DNA of 64,000 bases from positions 1 through 64,000 of the forward strand of contig NOWV01000104.1 in the NCBI GenBank assembly GCA_003344405.1. Reading direction: 5' to 3'. A program made the translations under genes and the position numbers. This DNA comes from Trichoplax sp. H2 (lineage: Eukaryota > Placozoa > Uniplacotomia > Trichoplacea). Shown piece by piece: positions 47,781-64,000 of this stretch; the first letter of the stretch is position 1; every line of letters starts with the position of its first letter. A model generated the notes under the pieces. It was not told where the DNA came from and ran no database searches. It was given only the letters and a program-made list of their open reading frames with translations.

Positions 47781-50700
47781 ATTTCGTCTTATTAAAGCTC
47801 GTCAGTGCAGCTACGAAACGATATTTAGCAACTATAATCGTTGTTCGTCTTCTTTAATGTAAAGTGATTCGGATGAACCTAAATTTAACCAATTGTTGAT
47901 TTTACAGCAATTAGTTTCTAATCGTTTTACCTCGGAATTTGTTATTAAAGAATAAACCACACCTATAATCACCTATTAAAAATTGATTAAAATTAAAATT
48001 AAAATTTAAGAGTTAATAACGTATCATAATAAAGCCCAAAGTGGACGCATTGCAATCTAATTTTACTGCACCTAGTGGCGAGCAAATTATTCAGATCTTT
48101 ATGAAATCAACAGGTGAAGCTCATATGTTTACTAATTAAAAAAATCAACGGTAAAGAAACAGCTGCTATTTTATATGATAGTTTGCGATAAATGTTATTC
48201 ATTCCATCCTTTATTCCAATTCTAGATGTTATTTATTGTTTAGAAGATTTAAATAGGCTAATATCTAATATTTTCAAGTAAACACATATCCGCAGATTCT
48301 TATATTACATTATCGGTACAATAATGAACACAACAGCTTACACATAATTCGGTTGTAGTTTTATAGTTTTATCTACCTCTTACATTTGTGATTTCGTGGA
48401 TTTTCAAATCAAATTTGTCGTACTTACTAGATTAATAAGGTAGACATGGCTATCATGTTATCTTAAACGGAATTTTATCGCCGGATAACTTCCAGATTGA
48501 TGTTTAGTTAAAAACCGAGAACAACAAAAATAAAGTGGTAGTGCATGGAACGATCATAGAAACAGTACATTATAAAATCAGGTAACGCTAACGGCGACCT
48601 TACTAATAGTAATGATTGGTTGGATATTATAAAATAGAATAAAGGAAAATTATGTGTATTATTAATGATATAATTCACGATTATCAGTCTCTATCAATCA
48701 ACGAGACTTAACTAGTAGTGTCAAATGTCATTCAGGTTTGCTAATTGTTTTTAATGAACATAATAACCATTATGACTACTATCTGCATAGTTAATTTTTT
48801 ATGGAAATCGATTCTAAAGTCGTACTATATTGGAACAATCTACAAATTATAGTTGCTATAAACGATGGCTTCAATGGTACCAGACTTTACAGCTCAAAAA
48901 TCTAAGACAACATTCCCTTTAACGACATAGAGTCATAAAACAAACAGCTTATAAAGTGGTTTTTAGTGAAAGTTTATAGAATGTACAGAGACATTCATTA
49001 AACAACAATGTTAGATTTAATCTGTTATGGCTATAAGGTGATCATGTTTTAAATACATATCTCGAATATAATCGTAATTATGCTAACTAAAATAATACCG
49101 AGAATGAGCTATATCTATTTCGTGAGATAACTTAGGTTAAAACTGCAGTTTAATTAACTGCATTATTTTTTATCAAATATTTGGAAATGATAAGGAGCTA
49201 AGTTAATTATTAAATATTATGCATTATTCATTTTGTCTACCAGAGAAGAAATAATCAAACATATCACTGATCACCGGAAAGTACTCACTTGGATAGGTTT
49301 CAGCATGATATCAAAATCACCTTGATCCCTAATTATATAATTATGAATCAATTAATCATAGTCAACATAAAATAAAACATAAAATCAATGAACAAGTAAT
49401 GATCATCTGATTAACTATAATTACACTATAAACTAGTCATTAATTCGTAATCAACAGTTACTAGAAAGAGTGCACCTTAATGAAGCACTTTGTACTGTGC
49501 ACAAACTTTTGTTATTACATCAAGTGTGACAGAATTAAAATATAACAATAATTAGCATACGTATAAGTGAGGTGTGTCATAAACAATAGCCTTACCTACG
49601 GGTGTGCCCAAAGTTTAGTGAATAGACAAAATATAGTTACGTTATCACGACATAACATATTTTATTATTACGCCTATGAAGCTATAGTATTGTACCTACT
49701 TCACGGGTAAACTCAACTTCTAGTTAACTTAAAAACTTTTATCCAATACCGCTTCATATAGTTTAGGTAGGCACGCCTACTATGAATAATAATGTTGCTA
49801 AATTGCTTCCCAAGGTAGTCTTATAATGCCGTAATTTATTAGTGCTATACTGCTACTACAAGCACAACTATATATATTATAGTATAGTTATTAGTATTTC
49901 AGAATAAAGTATCAGTGATAGGCATGTCGCTCATATTCTCATTACTAATTTTGAATCTAAATGCGATAGTATTTAATTTTCATTGTCTGAAGCAGTATAC
50001 TAAAAATGTAATTCTTCTTTTGACTTTATAATTCCGATAATGATTTAATTATACTTATAGGAATCTAAAATTATCAGCTTCCGTTTACATTTTTCAAAAA
50101 TAATGAAACAATTGATTTTAATACCGCACAACTAGCTACTACAGTTATAGCTCCGTCTTTAATTAAGGTGAGATCATTTTTACGCAATAAATCATTTTTA
50201 CCATCAGCCAAGTTGAAAATGAAGTATATTCTACTCTACTGACGGTGAATTTCGTGTTAGCAGTTTACTATAATGCTCATATTGTAAACAAATACTATCC
50301 TAATCCACTATACTAAAAGAATAAGAAGAAACTTTAGACAGTTTAGAAGAAATGCGTTTATATGCAAGTACCTAGATATCGCATCTAGTTACATCTAATG
50401 TTATTATTTGGGATTTAGGAAGTGGCAGGAACAGGAACATAGTTCGTGTTGTATTATAAAATTTAAGACTCCAGTCGAAAGATTGAATAATTTTAATTTT
50501 CTTCATGATACTGCATAAAACAGTTTTAGTTAGTGATAATCAAAATAAACCAGCAGTTTGATTCTATAGTCAACATCGCTAAATCGTGCAATATGCAAAC
50601 TCAAATTGTAAATTTTGCAAATTGCGGCATATGCCACTTGAAATAGTTCATTTTATTAAATGTCATAATTACTCTAAATTTAAGTAGTTAATTTGAAATT

Positions 50701-52835
50701 TGATGTTGACATTAATCGAGATTACCATATGTGATGGAAAGAATTAAAAAATGGATTACAATCTCCAAAATCTTTCTAAATATTCTAATAACATATTCTA
50801 CACTATAATCTACGCAGTGCATCCATATTACATCTATTTTAAACAAATTTTAAGCAAATAATTAAAAACTGCCTCAATTAGAGAATTTATGATGCTTATA
50901 CAGTATCTCACTATTACTTATAGAAATAAGTGAAATAAAGTTATCCTATTGTATCCTAATTTCACTTGAGAAATCATTTAGTGCTACGCTCAGAAACGGA
51001 ATAGAGGAGAACAAGCGACACTCTGCGCTCTATCGTACAGTAATCCAACTTTAAAAGGAATATGGAGCATTTAGTTCAGCTACAGTTATGCTCATGGAGT
51101 AAAATATTAACACTGAGAAAATACAACTATTTTTCTCTTCAATTGTAGTGTAAAAAACGCAGACGCTCATTGTTCTGTTCTCTTGATATGTTCATCATGT
51201 AGTAATACTGTATATGCATGAAAGGTGCTGAACTATTGACAATTTAACGAGTTTGTTTAAACTTTACTCATGATCCGATATCATTGAAGACGAACTGTTA
51301 TAAACCTCTCTAAGACAGCTAAGCTATCTACTCTCAAGATTCCTAACTCCACTACTCGTCTAGTTTGACTTCATACAGTTACTGCTTTACCAGCTTTCTA
51401 TTTCTATGAGTAGTTTCGCCGGATAACAAGAACTTACTACCACTTTTACAGTACATTAGTATAGAAATTGTCAATGACACAACTGAGAGCAACATCTTTC
51501 CACATAAATTGCCCCAACATAATCATTTATTCAGTTAAATACTACGTAATCATTAAACAGTTTAGATCTAGTTGTCCAATCAGAAGTTGGCAATTCATGC
51601 AGAAATATCGTTAACCGAACTTTTCATTGCTGTATTAAATTTATTTCTATAAAATACTTGATAGCTATTACGATCTCCTTATAATTGAATATCATTTCAT
51701 ACATTGCTTAGATTAAACATACATTTTTATGGAGCAATTCTGATATGATAACACCGTACATATAGTAGTATAAAATATCACATAATGTTTGGACATAATA
51801 CGAGTTAAGAAAAATTTGCCTTTATACAAAGTTACTGGTTAGTAACAGACTAAGTGCAGCACCCGAACAGTATTGATAGAATCGTCGATAATATTCACAA
51901 CGTGCATGATTAGATTCATTTCAATGATATAGCATCCTCATTAATAATCATAATGTCATACAGAAGTCAGTTATTTATTTTCTGATAACAATATAGTATT
52001 ACAGAATACTGCCGACATATCGTTTAAGAAATTAAATTATAAATTACTAGCACGTTCGCTATGCTTCGCGTACCGTATGTACCTGCACTTTTTACTTTAC
52101 AATTATCATAATGGCAAGCTAGTGAGATTTCATAATTAGCTCATATACGTTTTTCATTATATTTTGTTCAATCTCCGCATTCCTTGCTTTTGCTTATTGT
52201 AATCAAATATAAATAACAGATAATAAAAAACTTGCAGAACATTAGACTTGAATCCGAACACTAAAAATATTTATCGTTTTATTACGATACTATTAGAAGA
52301 ATACCTAACTGTAGTAGTCAGAGTAAAATAACCAGTCGAAACTGCATTAATTAGTGTTAGCATTCCTTATATATCGCAAACAAAGCAATTATGAAACCGC
52401 TTGAGCCAGATGTACAGATAATCACTATTTAAAGCAATAATTGTAATGTATTGCCCGATTTCATTAAATTTATGATCACAAGCTCACCTGCGAAGCAATA
52501 TTATTGGAATGCATAGGTTAATGTAAGATAGTAGTAATGGTAACTGTAATTACAACGAAGCCTATATTGCTATGAATTGGAATCGGATGAGTCGCGGAAT
52601 TAAATACCTAACCTACATAGAATTTCGTGTAAATAACAATCAACAAACACCGAAAACCGTAACACTGTTTTAAAAGCAAATAATTAAGTAGCCACATACC
52701 TAACCTCATTCCACTATACCTTTGACATAAAAGCTATCATCTTTTTTCAACACCATTATTCCAATACAGTTATAATCTTTCCCTTGCATTACGCTTTAAC
52801 ATAATAAAAATACGTAATCCAATCCGAAAGAAGAA
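47781..52835. other. Divergent intergenic region between gene C and the recombinase gene
   Basis: About 5 kb separating two genes that are transcribed away from each other. It must carry the gene C promoter (left) and that of the recombinase gene (right), and may hold shared control elements. No open frame of note, RNA gene or clear repeat was found. Upstream non-coding exons of either gene could lie here unseen. Confidence 0.5.
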
Positions 52836-55403
52836 ATGAATGGTAACTCATAGCTTCTGATGCTATTTGCTGTTAATTTAAACTCATTATTTTCGGCTTT
52901 ATCAAGTACATATGCAATAGTAAAACATTATTTCTTGTAAATCGGCAAAGTGACGATGAATTTCTTTATGTACGGTATGAAAGGAAAAATTTTACAAGTC
53001 TAACAATTTTGTCCCTCAGATGAAGGTAGCATCATAGAACGAAAAAGAGTAGTTGAAACGGAGGATGAGTTGCAAGGCATCGGTACTTACATGAATTGCA
53101 GATCTAAAACCTGATTTACTAATAATACACTTTCTTTTATCCTATAAACATGCTATATAGCCAACTTAAATATCACTTGTAAAATTTCAAATTCCATGTA
53201 TGTTTCGATGCAGTTGATCAGTTTAACGACGATGAAGATGAATCAGATTGGATTGAAACCGGAGGTATGCCGCTTGAGAAACAAAAATTTATGTGATGTA
53301 CGAATTAAAACAATTGAAATTTATTTGCCCCTATAGACGAGTTACTTATTGCAGAACAAAATATCAAAGGTTAGACCTACTAGAAGTAAATTTATATTAT
53401 CAGATATACTATTAAAAGTTATTTTGAGCATTCTGTGCTCCATGCGTTCTCTTTAAGTTACAGACATACCTTACAATCATTTCGTATTTCTGTCTTTTTT
53501 GTCTTGCACCATGGATTTATTGAACTATATATTATATATATATATATACATATATTTAAAATTTTAATGCTTGATCGACCATATTGGCACTTGAACGATA
53601 GATGGGAAGCAATATACGAATTTTGATGATTTTAAAGAAGGTAAATACCATTTATCATCGATTCACATTAATTAATGTGGTAGTACTCGTAATTTTGGGT
53701 TTAGAAATTTTGAATTATGAAAGGAATGCATCTAAATATCAAACCCTAACTTACGTGTATTTAATTTAATGAAGTGATCGGTAAATTTGAAGACAATATC
53801 GACACGACTACATTCGAAAAGTGTTTTAAAACTAAAGGTAGGGCTACAATACATTACAATAATATCAATTTCGTAATATTACACATAATATAACATCCAA
53901 CTGCACAGTTTGATAAAGAAATACAGGTAAGTAACATCTATATATCAAAGCTAGTAACTCTTTATGATTAATAACATTAGTCTAGATCAACGATAAATAA
54001 AGCAATATCAACAATTTAATTTTCTTATAGAACTATGCGATACGTATTCCTGCGATGAAAGTGATCTTATGTCAATCATTGATCCAAATGATCCTAAATC
54101 GGAACTTTCAAGAAAATTAGATGAAGATATAGATGGCGAATGCAAGAAATGGATCGAAACCCTGCGTAGTAGAGAAAAAGTTTCTGCAATTCCTGAATTG
54201 ACCTCAGTTGTAGGCAAAACTAGATGGCTCTTAAAAGAATACGGCTATATGAAGCATTTTGATAGAGGAAAATTTAAAGAAGTAGAAGGATACTATCACG
54301 ATTTAGGCAAGCCTGATAGCGGATGTAATCAGCTAGCCATCTACGTTAATCGTTATTTATATTGGTGCTCATCGGGAACAGCTCTAAACTGGGAATATTT
54401 AAACGATTCTCATCTGATAAAAGACTACATTAAGGAAATGCATGAGAAAACAAATTGTTCAGCTTCTTTCCTATGTAACATTATTATTGCAATATTGCGT
54501 GGAAGAAGATTTGCTGTGGCACAAGGAATGATTTCTGAAGCAACAGAATCTCAAAAGATACTGCTTGAAGATGTATTGAAGAAATATCGTACACTTATGA
54601 AGCAAAGATCTCGCGATATCTCTCGAAACTTACGTAAAAGAGGTTCAGTTTTAGAACCTAAAATGTTTTTCAAAGCGGTTAACAAACCAGCATTAATGAA
54701 AAAGTATAATGATCTAGTGACATATTCCAAAATGATCAAGAAGAAAAATGGAAAACTGCCAGATAGAATGTATATCTTCGGTTTAAGATTTACATTAGCA
54801 CATATGTTGTTAAGCTGTGCTTCTAGGCCTGGTCCATTATACAATTTAACGTTAAACGATATGCGCTGCTCTCGAGGCAACTGGGATGACGAGAAAAGTG
54901 AAGTTATTATTACTGTTTTAGATCATAAAACAGGCAAATGCGATGATGCTCGCTTTATTTTAAGTCATTATTCTAAAGTTGTGGTAAGAGAATTTTGGCA
55001 CTATATTCGACCTTTGGTACCTCAGATAGAGGATGGAAATGATGCATACTTTTATCTAAATTCGTCAGGAAAACGTTTATGCTCATCACAGGTAAACTCT
55101 CATGTTCGAGTCATATTTAAAGTAGCAGGTATTGAAGGATTTACAACTACATTGCTCAGAAAAGCCATTGAAAGCGCTTCGGCTAATCGATTCTCGATGA
55201 AGGATCAAGAAAACGTTGCTACACTACTAAACCATGACACACAAACGGCTGATAGGTACTATAAAGTTTACATTAATAATGAAGAAAAGGCATACAAGGG
55301 TTGGGAAGCTATTAATTTGCTTTACAGCGGTAAGTCACCGGAACACGACGAGGATGACTACGAAGATATTCGTGATTTTCCAAAGCATGAAATTAAAGAA
55401 TAG
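52836..55403 (+). CDS. Crypton-like tyrosine-recombinase-fold protein, 542 aa, seven exons
   Basis: Exons 52836-52842, 53020-53082, 53214-53264, 53337-53369, 53602-53640, 53775-53837 and 54031-55403. All introns are phase 1, and the frame is open throughout. The first five to six exons give an acidic leader (EDELQGI, FNDDEDESDW, DDFKE). The last exon holds a core-binding-like helical region, then the catalytic-type domain. Numbering from Met at 54069: R253 (CASRPGP), K287 (DHKTGK), T361-x-x-R364 (TTLLRK), H389 (LLNHD) and Y398 (DRYYKVY). This follows the order R-K-HxxR-H-Y of tyrosine recombinases, with the HxxR histidine replaced by Thr. Crypton DNA transposons, and animal genes derived from them, carry this fold. 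Multiple introns and an intact frame suggest a host gene rather than a fresh transposon. The tiny first exon is the least certain part. Confidence 0.8.
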
Positions 55404-55719
55404 TAATAATTAATTTCCTAAATTATATTATACTTTATCAGAACTAATACACATCATATCATAAACATTCTTTCATTAACTTTTACGTCATTCATTCTGA
55501 ATCTTGTAATCACTAATTCTGTATTACCATCAGTTTTGTATACTGTCGAATCTTCAGTATTGACTCTATGACCTCATTCGATCACGCAATCTATAACAGA
55601 TTTCTCGTCTGAATTTATTATTACCTACTTATGATAAATAATGAGTATCATCTAGATCAAAAAATTGATAAAAAGTAATAAGATGTTTGATTTGATTGTA
55701 TTGCTTCCAGTTTCGGCGA

Positions 55720-55729
55720 AATAAATAAA
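55720..55729 (+). terminator. Possible polyadenylation signals of the recombinase gene
   Basis: Two overlapping AATAAA hexamers on the plus strand, about 320 nt after the stop codon. The distance is plausible for a 3' UTR, but such hexamers are common in A+T-rich DNA. Confidence 0.3.
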
Positions 55730-55815
55730 AGTAAGCATAAAAATTAGTAATGTGATTAGCATTCAAAGTATATAGTGATAACTCTTCCACTCCTTGAATG
55801 ATAGAAAGAACTTAA

Positions 55816-56340
55816 AACCATGAGTTCATAGTAGCTTTTCATGTAAGAATAAAAGACACAGGAATGATTTCGCTCAAAATAACCAAGTATATATTTACTA
55901 ACTCAATATCTACGGTATATGAGGACAAAACCACTACGAAAAATGGGCTTTGAATTTAACCTAAGCGGCTAAACCATTATATAGTCATTACAGTCATTGC
56001 TTCATTTATCCTGTTCTAGAAATATCTTGCTAACCATGAGTTCTATGTAGTTAATAGGTTCAATAATGAGTTAATTTTGATCTATGTAAAATTTTGCACA
56101 GATATTTTCGCTTAAAATAATTAAGAAGTAGATTTACTAACTCAATAAAATCATTAGCACAGAAACCACTACGAAACAAATGAACATTGAACTTTCCTAA
56201 GTGGCTAAGCCATTAGATAATCATCATAATCATTATTGCATTTTTCATCCTTTTCAAGAAAAGCCTTACTAACCATAAATTCCAAAAATTTGTTTGGAAC
56301 AATCATATACTAATTTAATCTAAGTAAAATTTTGAACAGG
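55816..56340. repeat. Diverged tandem repeat, 2-plus units of about 215-240 bp
   Basis: Units begin aaccatgagttc at about 55816, aaccatgagttc at 56032, and aaccataaattcc at 56271. Each carries tttactaactcaat, ccactacgaaa and taag(c/t)ggctaa(a/g)ccatta in the same order. The third unit is partial. It is non-coding as far as can be seen. Confidence 0.8.
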
Positions 56341-58983
56341 CATTTTTCGAAAGACATTTAAAATTTCCTTTACTAGAACAATTCTAGTAATGCTGTCAGG
56401 AGAAAGAAACCTAATGGATATAGCATAAATGCTAGATAGATTCAAGCTATATCTTTCTGTTGCAATTAATACTGTAATTATTTTAATGTCTAATCAATAT
56501 AATATTGAAAGAAAATATTATGACTAACTTTGAATAATCGCTTTATCTTCGGTAGTGAGTTATTGTAAGGCTAGATCATCTTATAATAGCCTGGTTAATT
56601 AATAAGGTGGTTACTATTCTATCGAAAGTAGTAAAATGGAAGCTCCTTAGAAAACAGTATCTAGCACTATCGGTTGCCGCTAATTCTTTAATTTGTTTAT
56701 GGCTTTGAATTGATGTTGAAAGCGAAGAGATCTCATCTAATATAATAGTTTTACTAGGTGGAATGTCGAATATGAACAAGTATTCATAAAACATCACTGC
56801 TTGTCCAGTAAAGGCTTCTTACAGATGAATTAAACAGATTTTACTACAATAAATAAAATATCTCATTAATACAGGACTGGATAAAATTTTGAATCCCTTC
56901 ATGACTTATTATGGCCGGTACTTATTTACATTTAGTAGTAGACCCCTCGCTCGTTATACTTTACTGCACATGAACAATTTCCCTGAATCGCCCGTAATTT
57001 ATAACTTCATAAATAAATTAAATTAAATTAACTTTTTAAGCTTGCTTTCATGTAGTCTAAGTTAACGGACAAAGCACTGTAACTTCTCAGTTAAATATAA
57101 TATTATTTTACGATTTTCGTTCGGTATATAATTATACTATAATAATGTAATGTGCACTTGTGCAGTAAGAAACGCGTAATGCGCACTCTTCTCTCTCTCG
57201 TAGTAATGATGACCTCTAACTGATTACTGTAGCCTATACTGTAGTAGATGATCTGGCATACTATATATACATATGGGAGATGAGCCAGTAGCCTAGTGTA
57301 CGATGTATATTTATTTTAATATAGTTCAATATTATCAGTATTACGATTATACTGTACTTGGAAATTAATCATGAGCTAGAGCATAAACTATTAAATTCGC
57401 CAGAAATTTAGTCCGTGGCTAGAGGCATAGCGCAGCGTAGATTCTTCAGCAGCTGAGCCAGAGGCATGAAGTAGTTTATTTTATGGTCTCTACCGTACAG
57501 TAGCAGAGCCAGTAGCTTAGTTATTTTCAGCACTAAGCATGTTGAACACACGAGCTGTTTCTAATACACTTTCTTCACAAAACTGTACAATTCTGATTAT
57601 AATTATTACAGTAAATGATAGCTTAATGCAGGTGTATAGGCTTGACACTTTCAGTATAGTCACGATTCTTTATCTTTTACTTTCAGTCTTTAGGTTGAAT
57701 TTAAAGTAATTAACAAATTTTGAGCTATAACTTGACTATGTGAGCATTAATGCTATAGTACATCAAAATTCGTAAAAGTTTCGTCTAGCATGGCACAGTA
57801 GTACAACGCTTGTTGAAAGGAATCTATTAGAATTTTCATCCATAAATAGGTGTATCAATACATGGCTAATAAACAAACCTTAACTAGAATACACAAAGGA
57901 ACTAGAAAATTAATCAAGCCTTTACTGCTCTAGTAAGTGACACACTAATCTCCTAGCTCCGATCTAAGACTAGAGTTTGCTATAAACCCCATGGTCAGTA
58001 TTTATTCTAGAGCGGGGCTCGTGTAAGATTATTTATTTTAAGTATTGTACTGTAAATGTGATTAAGTAACAGCAAGAAGAAAAGAAATCGAATTGATAAA
58101 GATTTCTTGGGCTTAGGTGCAGTGCTGTGTTGTAATGTCTATAGCTCGCCGTACAACTAACTCTACGAGGAAAAATTCGAGTAATTTTGGCTTTCTAGCC
58201 CTGTACTACGAGTAGCACTGCTCTGTCAACGATAGTAAATGTGACCTATAGCATTTTGAATCGAGTTCTGTTACACTTATATACCTAGACACTTTATTTA
58301 TCGTACTGCTTAATCAGACCCATACGCTTAAAATTTACGAGCACTACCACAATTCGAAAATTTGCATATTTGCGTCCTGAAACGTGTGTTACGTTAAGTG
58401 GAGAATACACTACTAAGCTTAAAAATTAATTATATAACATCCGAACCCTGTCGCATAATAAATTACAGAAATAAAACAGGACATGGAATATTTCATAGCG
58501 CTTTTAGCTCCCGATTACCATTACTTAGCTTGATAATAGCAGTTCTAAAGCACATCCACAATTCTCTAGCTCAGTGCAAGCAACGCAAACTGAATACGGA
58601 ATAACATGACACATTGTAATAACTACCGTATATAGTTGGCCAAGTTATTAGTCAATAAAGGCTTATTAAAATTAATTTATATTTACTATTTGATAAATTA
58701 GATCTTTCAGCTATTCACCTATTTTCACTGATATTATGAATACCATACGTTATATTATTACAGCAGAATGTATTACAAGAAAATGCAGTTCTAGATATCT
58801 GATAATGGAGAAAATCTACTAAATAACGTGAGAATGGGTATCTGTAATCTATGGTAATAATAAATAGCTTATATTACGGACATCGAATACTGCGCATAAC
58901 AGCTAAACTTTAAATATCTGCATTGTAATATTTGCAACGCGAACTTAGAATATATTTCAACTGTTATTCTCGAATCTGCTTTC

Positions 58984-58989
58984 TTTATT
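58984..58989 (-). terminator. Probable polyadenylation signal of gene D
   Basis: Minus-strand AATAAA about 75 nt after the gene D stop codon. Confidence 0.5.
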
Positions 58990-59062
58990 GAGTAATTATA
59001 TTTACTACCCATACATTACATTTTAGAAGTTGACTTGATCACATTGGCAGTTAGTAACTTTA

Positions 59063-64000
<4,938 letters not shown>

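Larger units (their letters stand above)
55404..59062. other. Intergenic region between recombinase gene and gene D stop
   Basis: Two converging genes end here (stops at 55403 and 59063). It contains a diverged tandem repeat (55816-56340) and a stretch at about 57150-58250 that is visibly richer in G+C, with repeated words such as gagccagtagc. An open frame at 56576-56797 (73 codons, minus) has no recognisable family. No RNA gene was recognised. Confidence 0.55.

Noticed and set aside
53906-53930. Small exon tttgataaagaaatacag before the recombinase domain
   Set aside because: Joined in phase 1 it gives an immediate stop; skipping it keeps the frame open.
56576-56797. 73-codon minus-strand frame
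   Set aside because: No family features, no splice partners, isolated in intergenic DNA.

Overview
The window is animal nuclear DNA: strongly A+T-rich (roughly two-thirds by eye), with spliced genes, short GT-AG introns (about 60-400 bp), extracellular EGF repeats, fibronectin-III-like domains and the metazoan Notch-ligand N-terminal (MNNL/C2) domain. Gene density, intron size and base composition fit an early-branching metazoan such as a placozoan or cnidarian; the species cannot be fixed from sequence alone. One 20-N assembly gap lies at 14563-14582. All gene models here were built by hand from reading frame, splice signals and intron phase.

Layout. Four related genes lie head-to-tail on the minus strand. 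Gene A (1-8653) lacks its 3' end, which is off the left edge. Gene B (11473-22184) and gene C (26473-47780) are seen whole. Gene D (59063-64000) lacks its 5' end, off the right edge. Each is predicted to encode a type I membrane protein: signal peptide, MNNL/C2-like domain, a much reduced DSL-like segment, a long EGF array, one or two FN3-like domains, one transmembrane helix and a cytoplasmic tail. A, B and C share the same 5' exon plan: signal-peptide exon ending in phase 0, an MNNL exon of 285-312 nt, then an exon of exactly 217 nt. B and C also share a half-EGF spliced onto the FN3 exon. This points to tandem duplication of one ancestor. The tails differ sharply: about 150 residues in B, about 550 acidic Ser-rich residues in C, and only about 12 in D.

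Between C and D, on the plus strand, lies an intact seven-exon gene (52836-55403) for a 542-residue tyrosine-recombinase-fold protein of Crypton-like type. Gene B's intron between its FN3 exons holds an internally deleted LTR retrotransposon whose primer-binding site matches a tRNA-Leu 3' end, next to the gap and flanked by a 458-bp direct repeat that may be an assembly or haplotype artefact.

Main oddities: a Notch-ligand-like family with a reduced DSL core; a DOS-like EGF pair displaced to the middle of gene C; an in-frame TAA in the EGF array of gene B; EGF arrays that grow in two ways (exon-plus-intron duplication in A and D, in-exon repeats in B and C); and a decayed EGF exon in gene D. 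No tRNA, rRNA, CRISPR or bacterial-type feature was seen.
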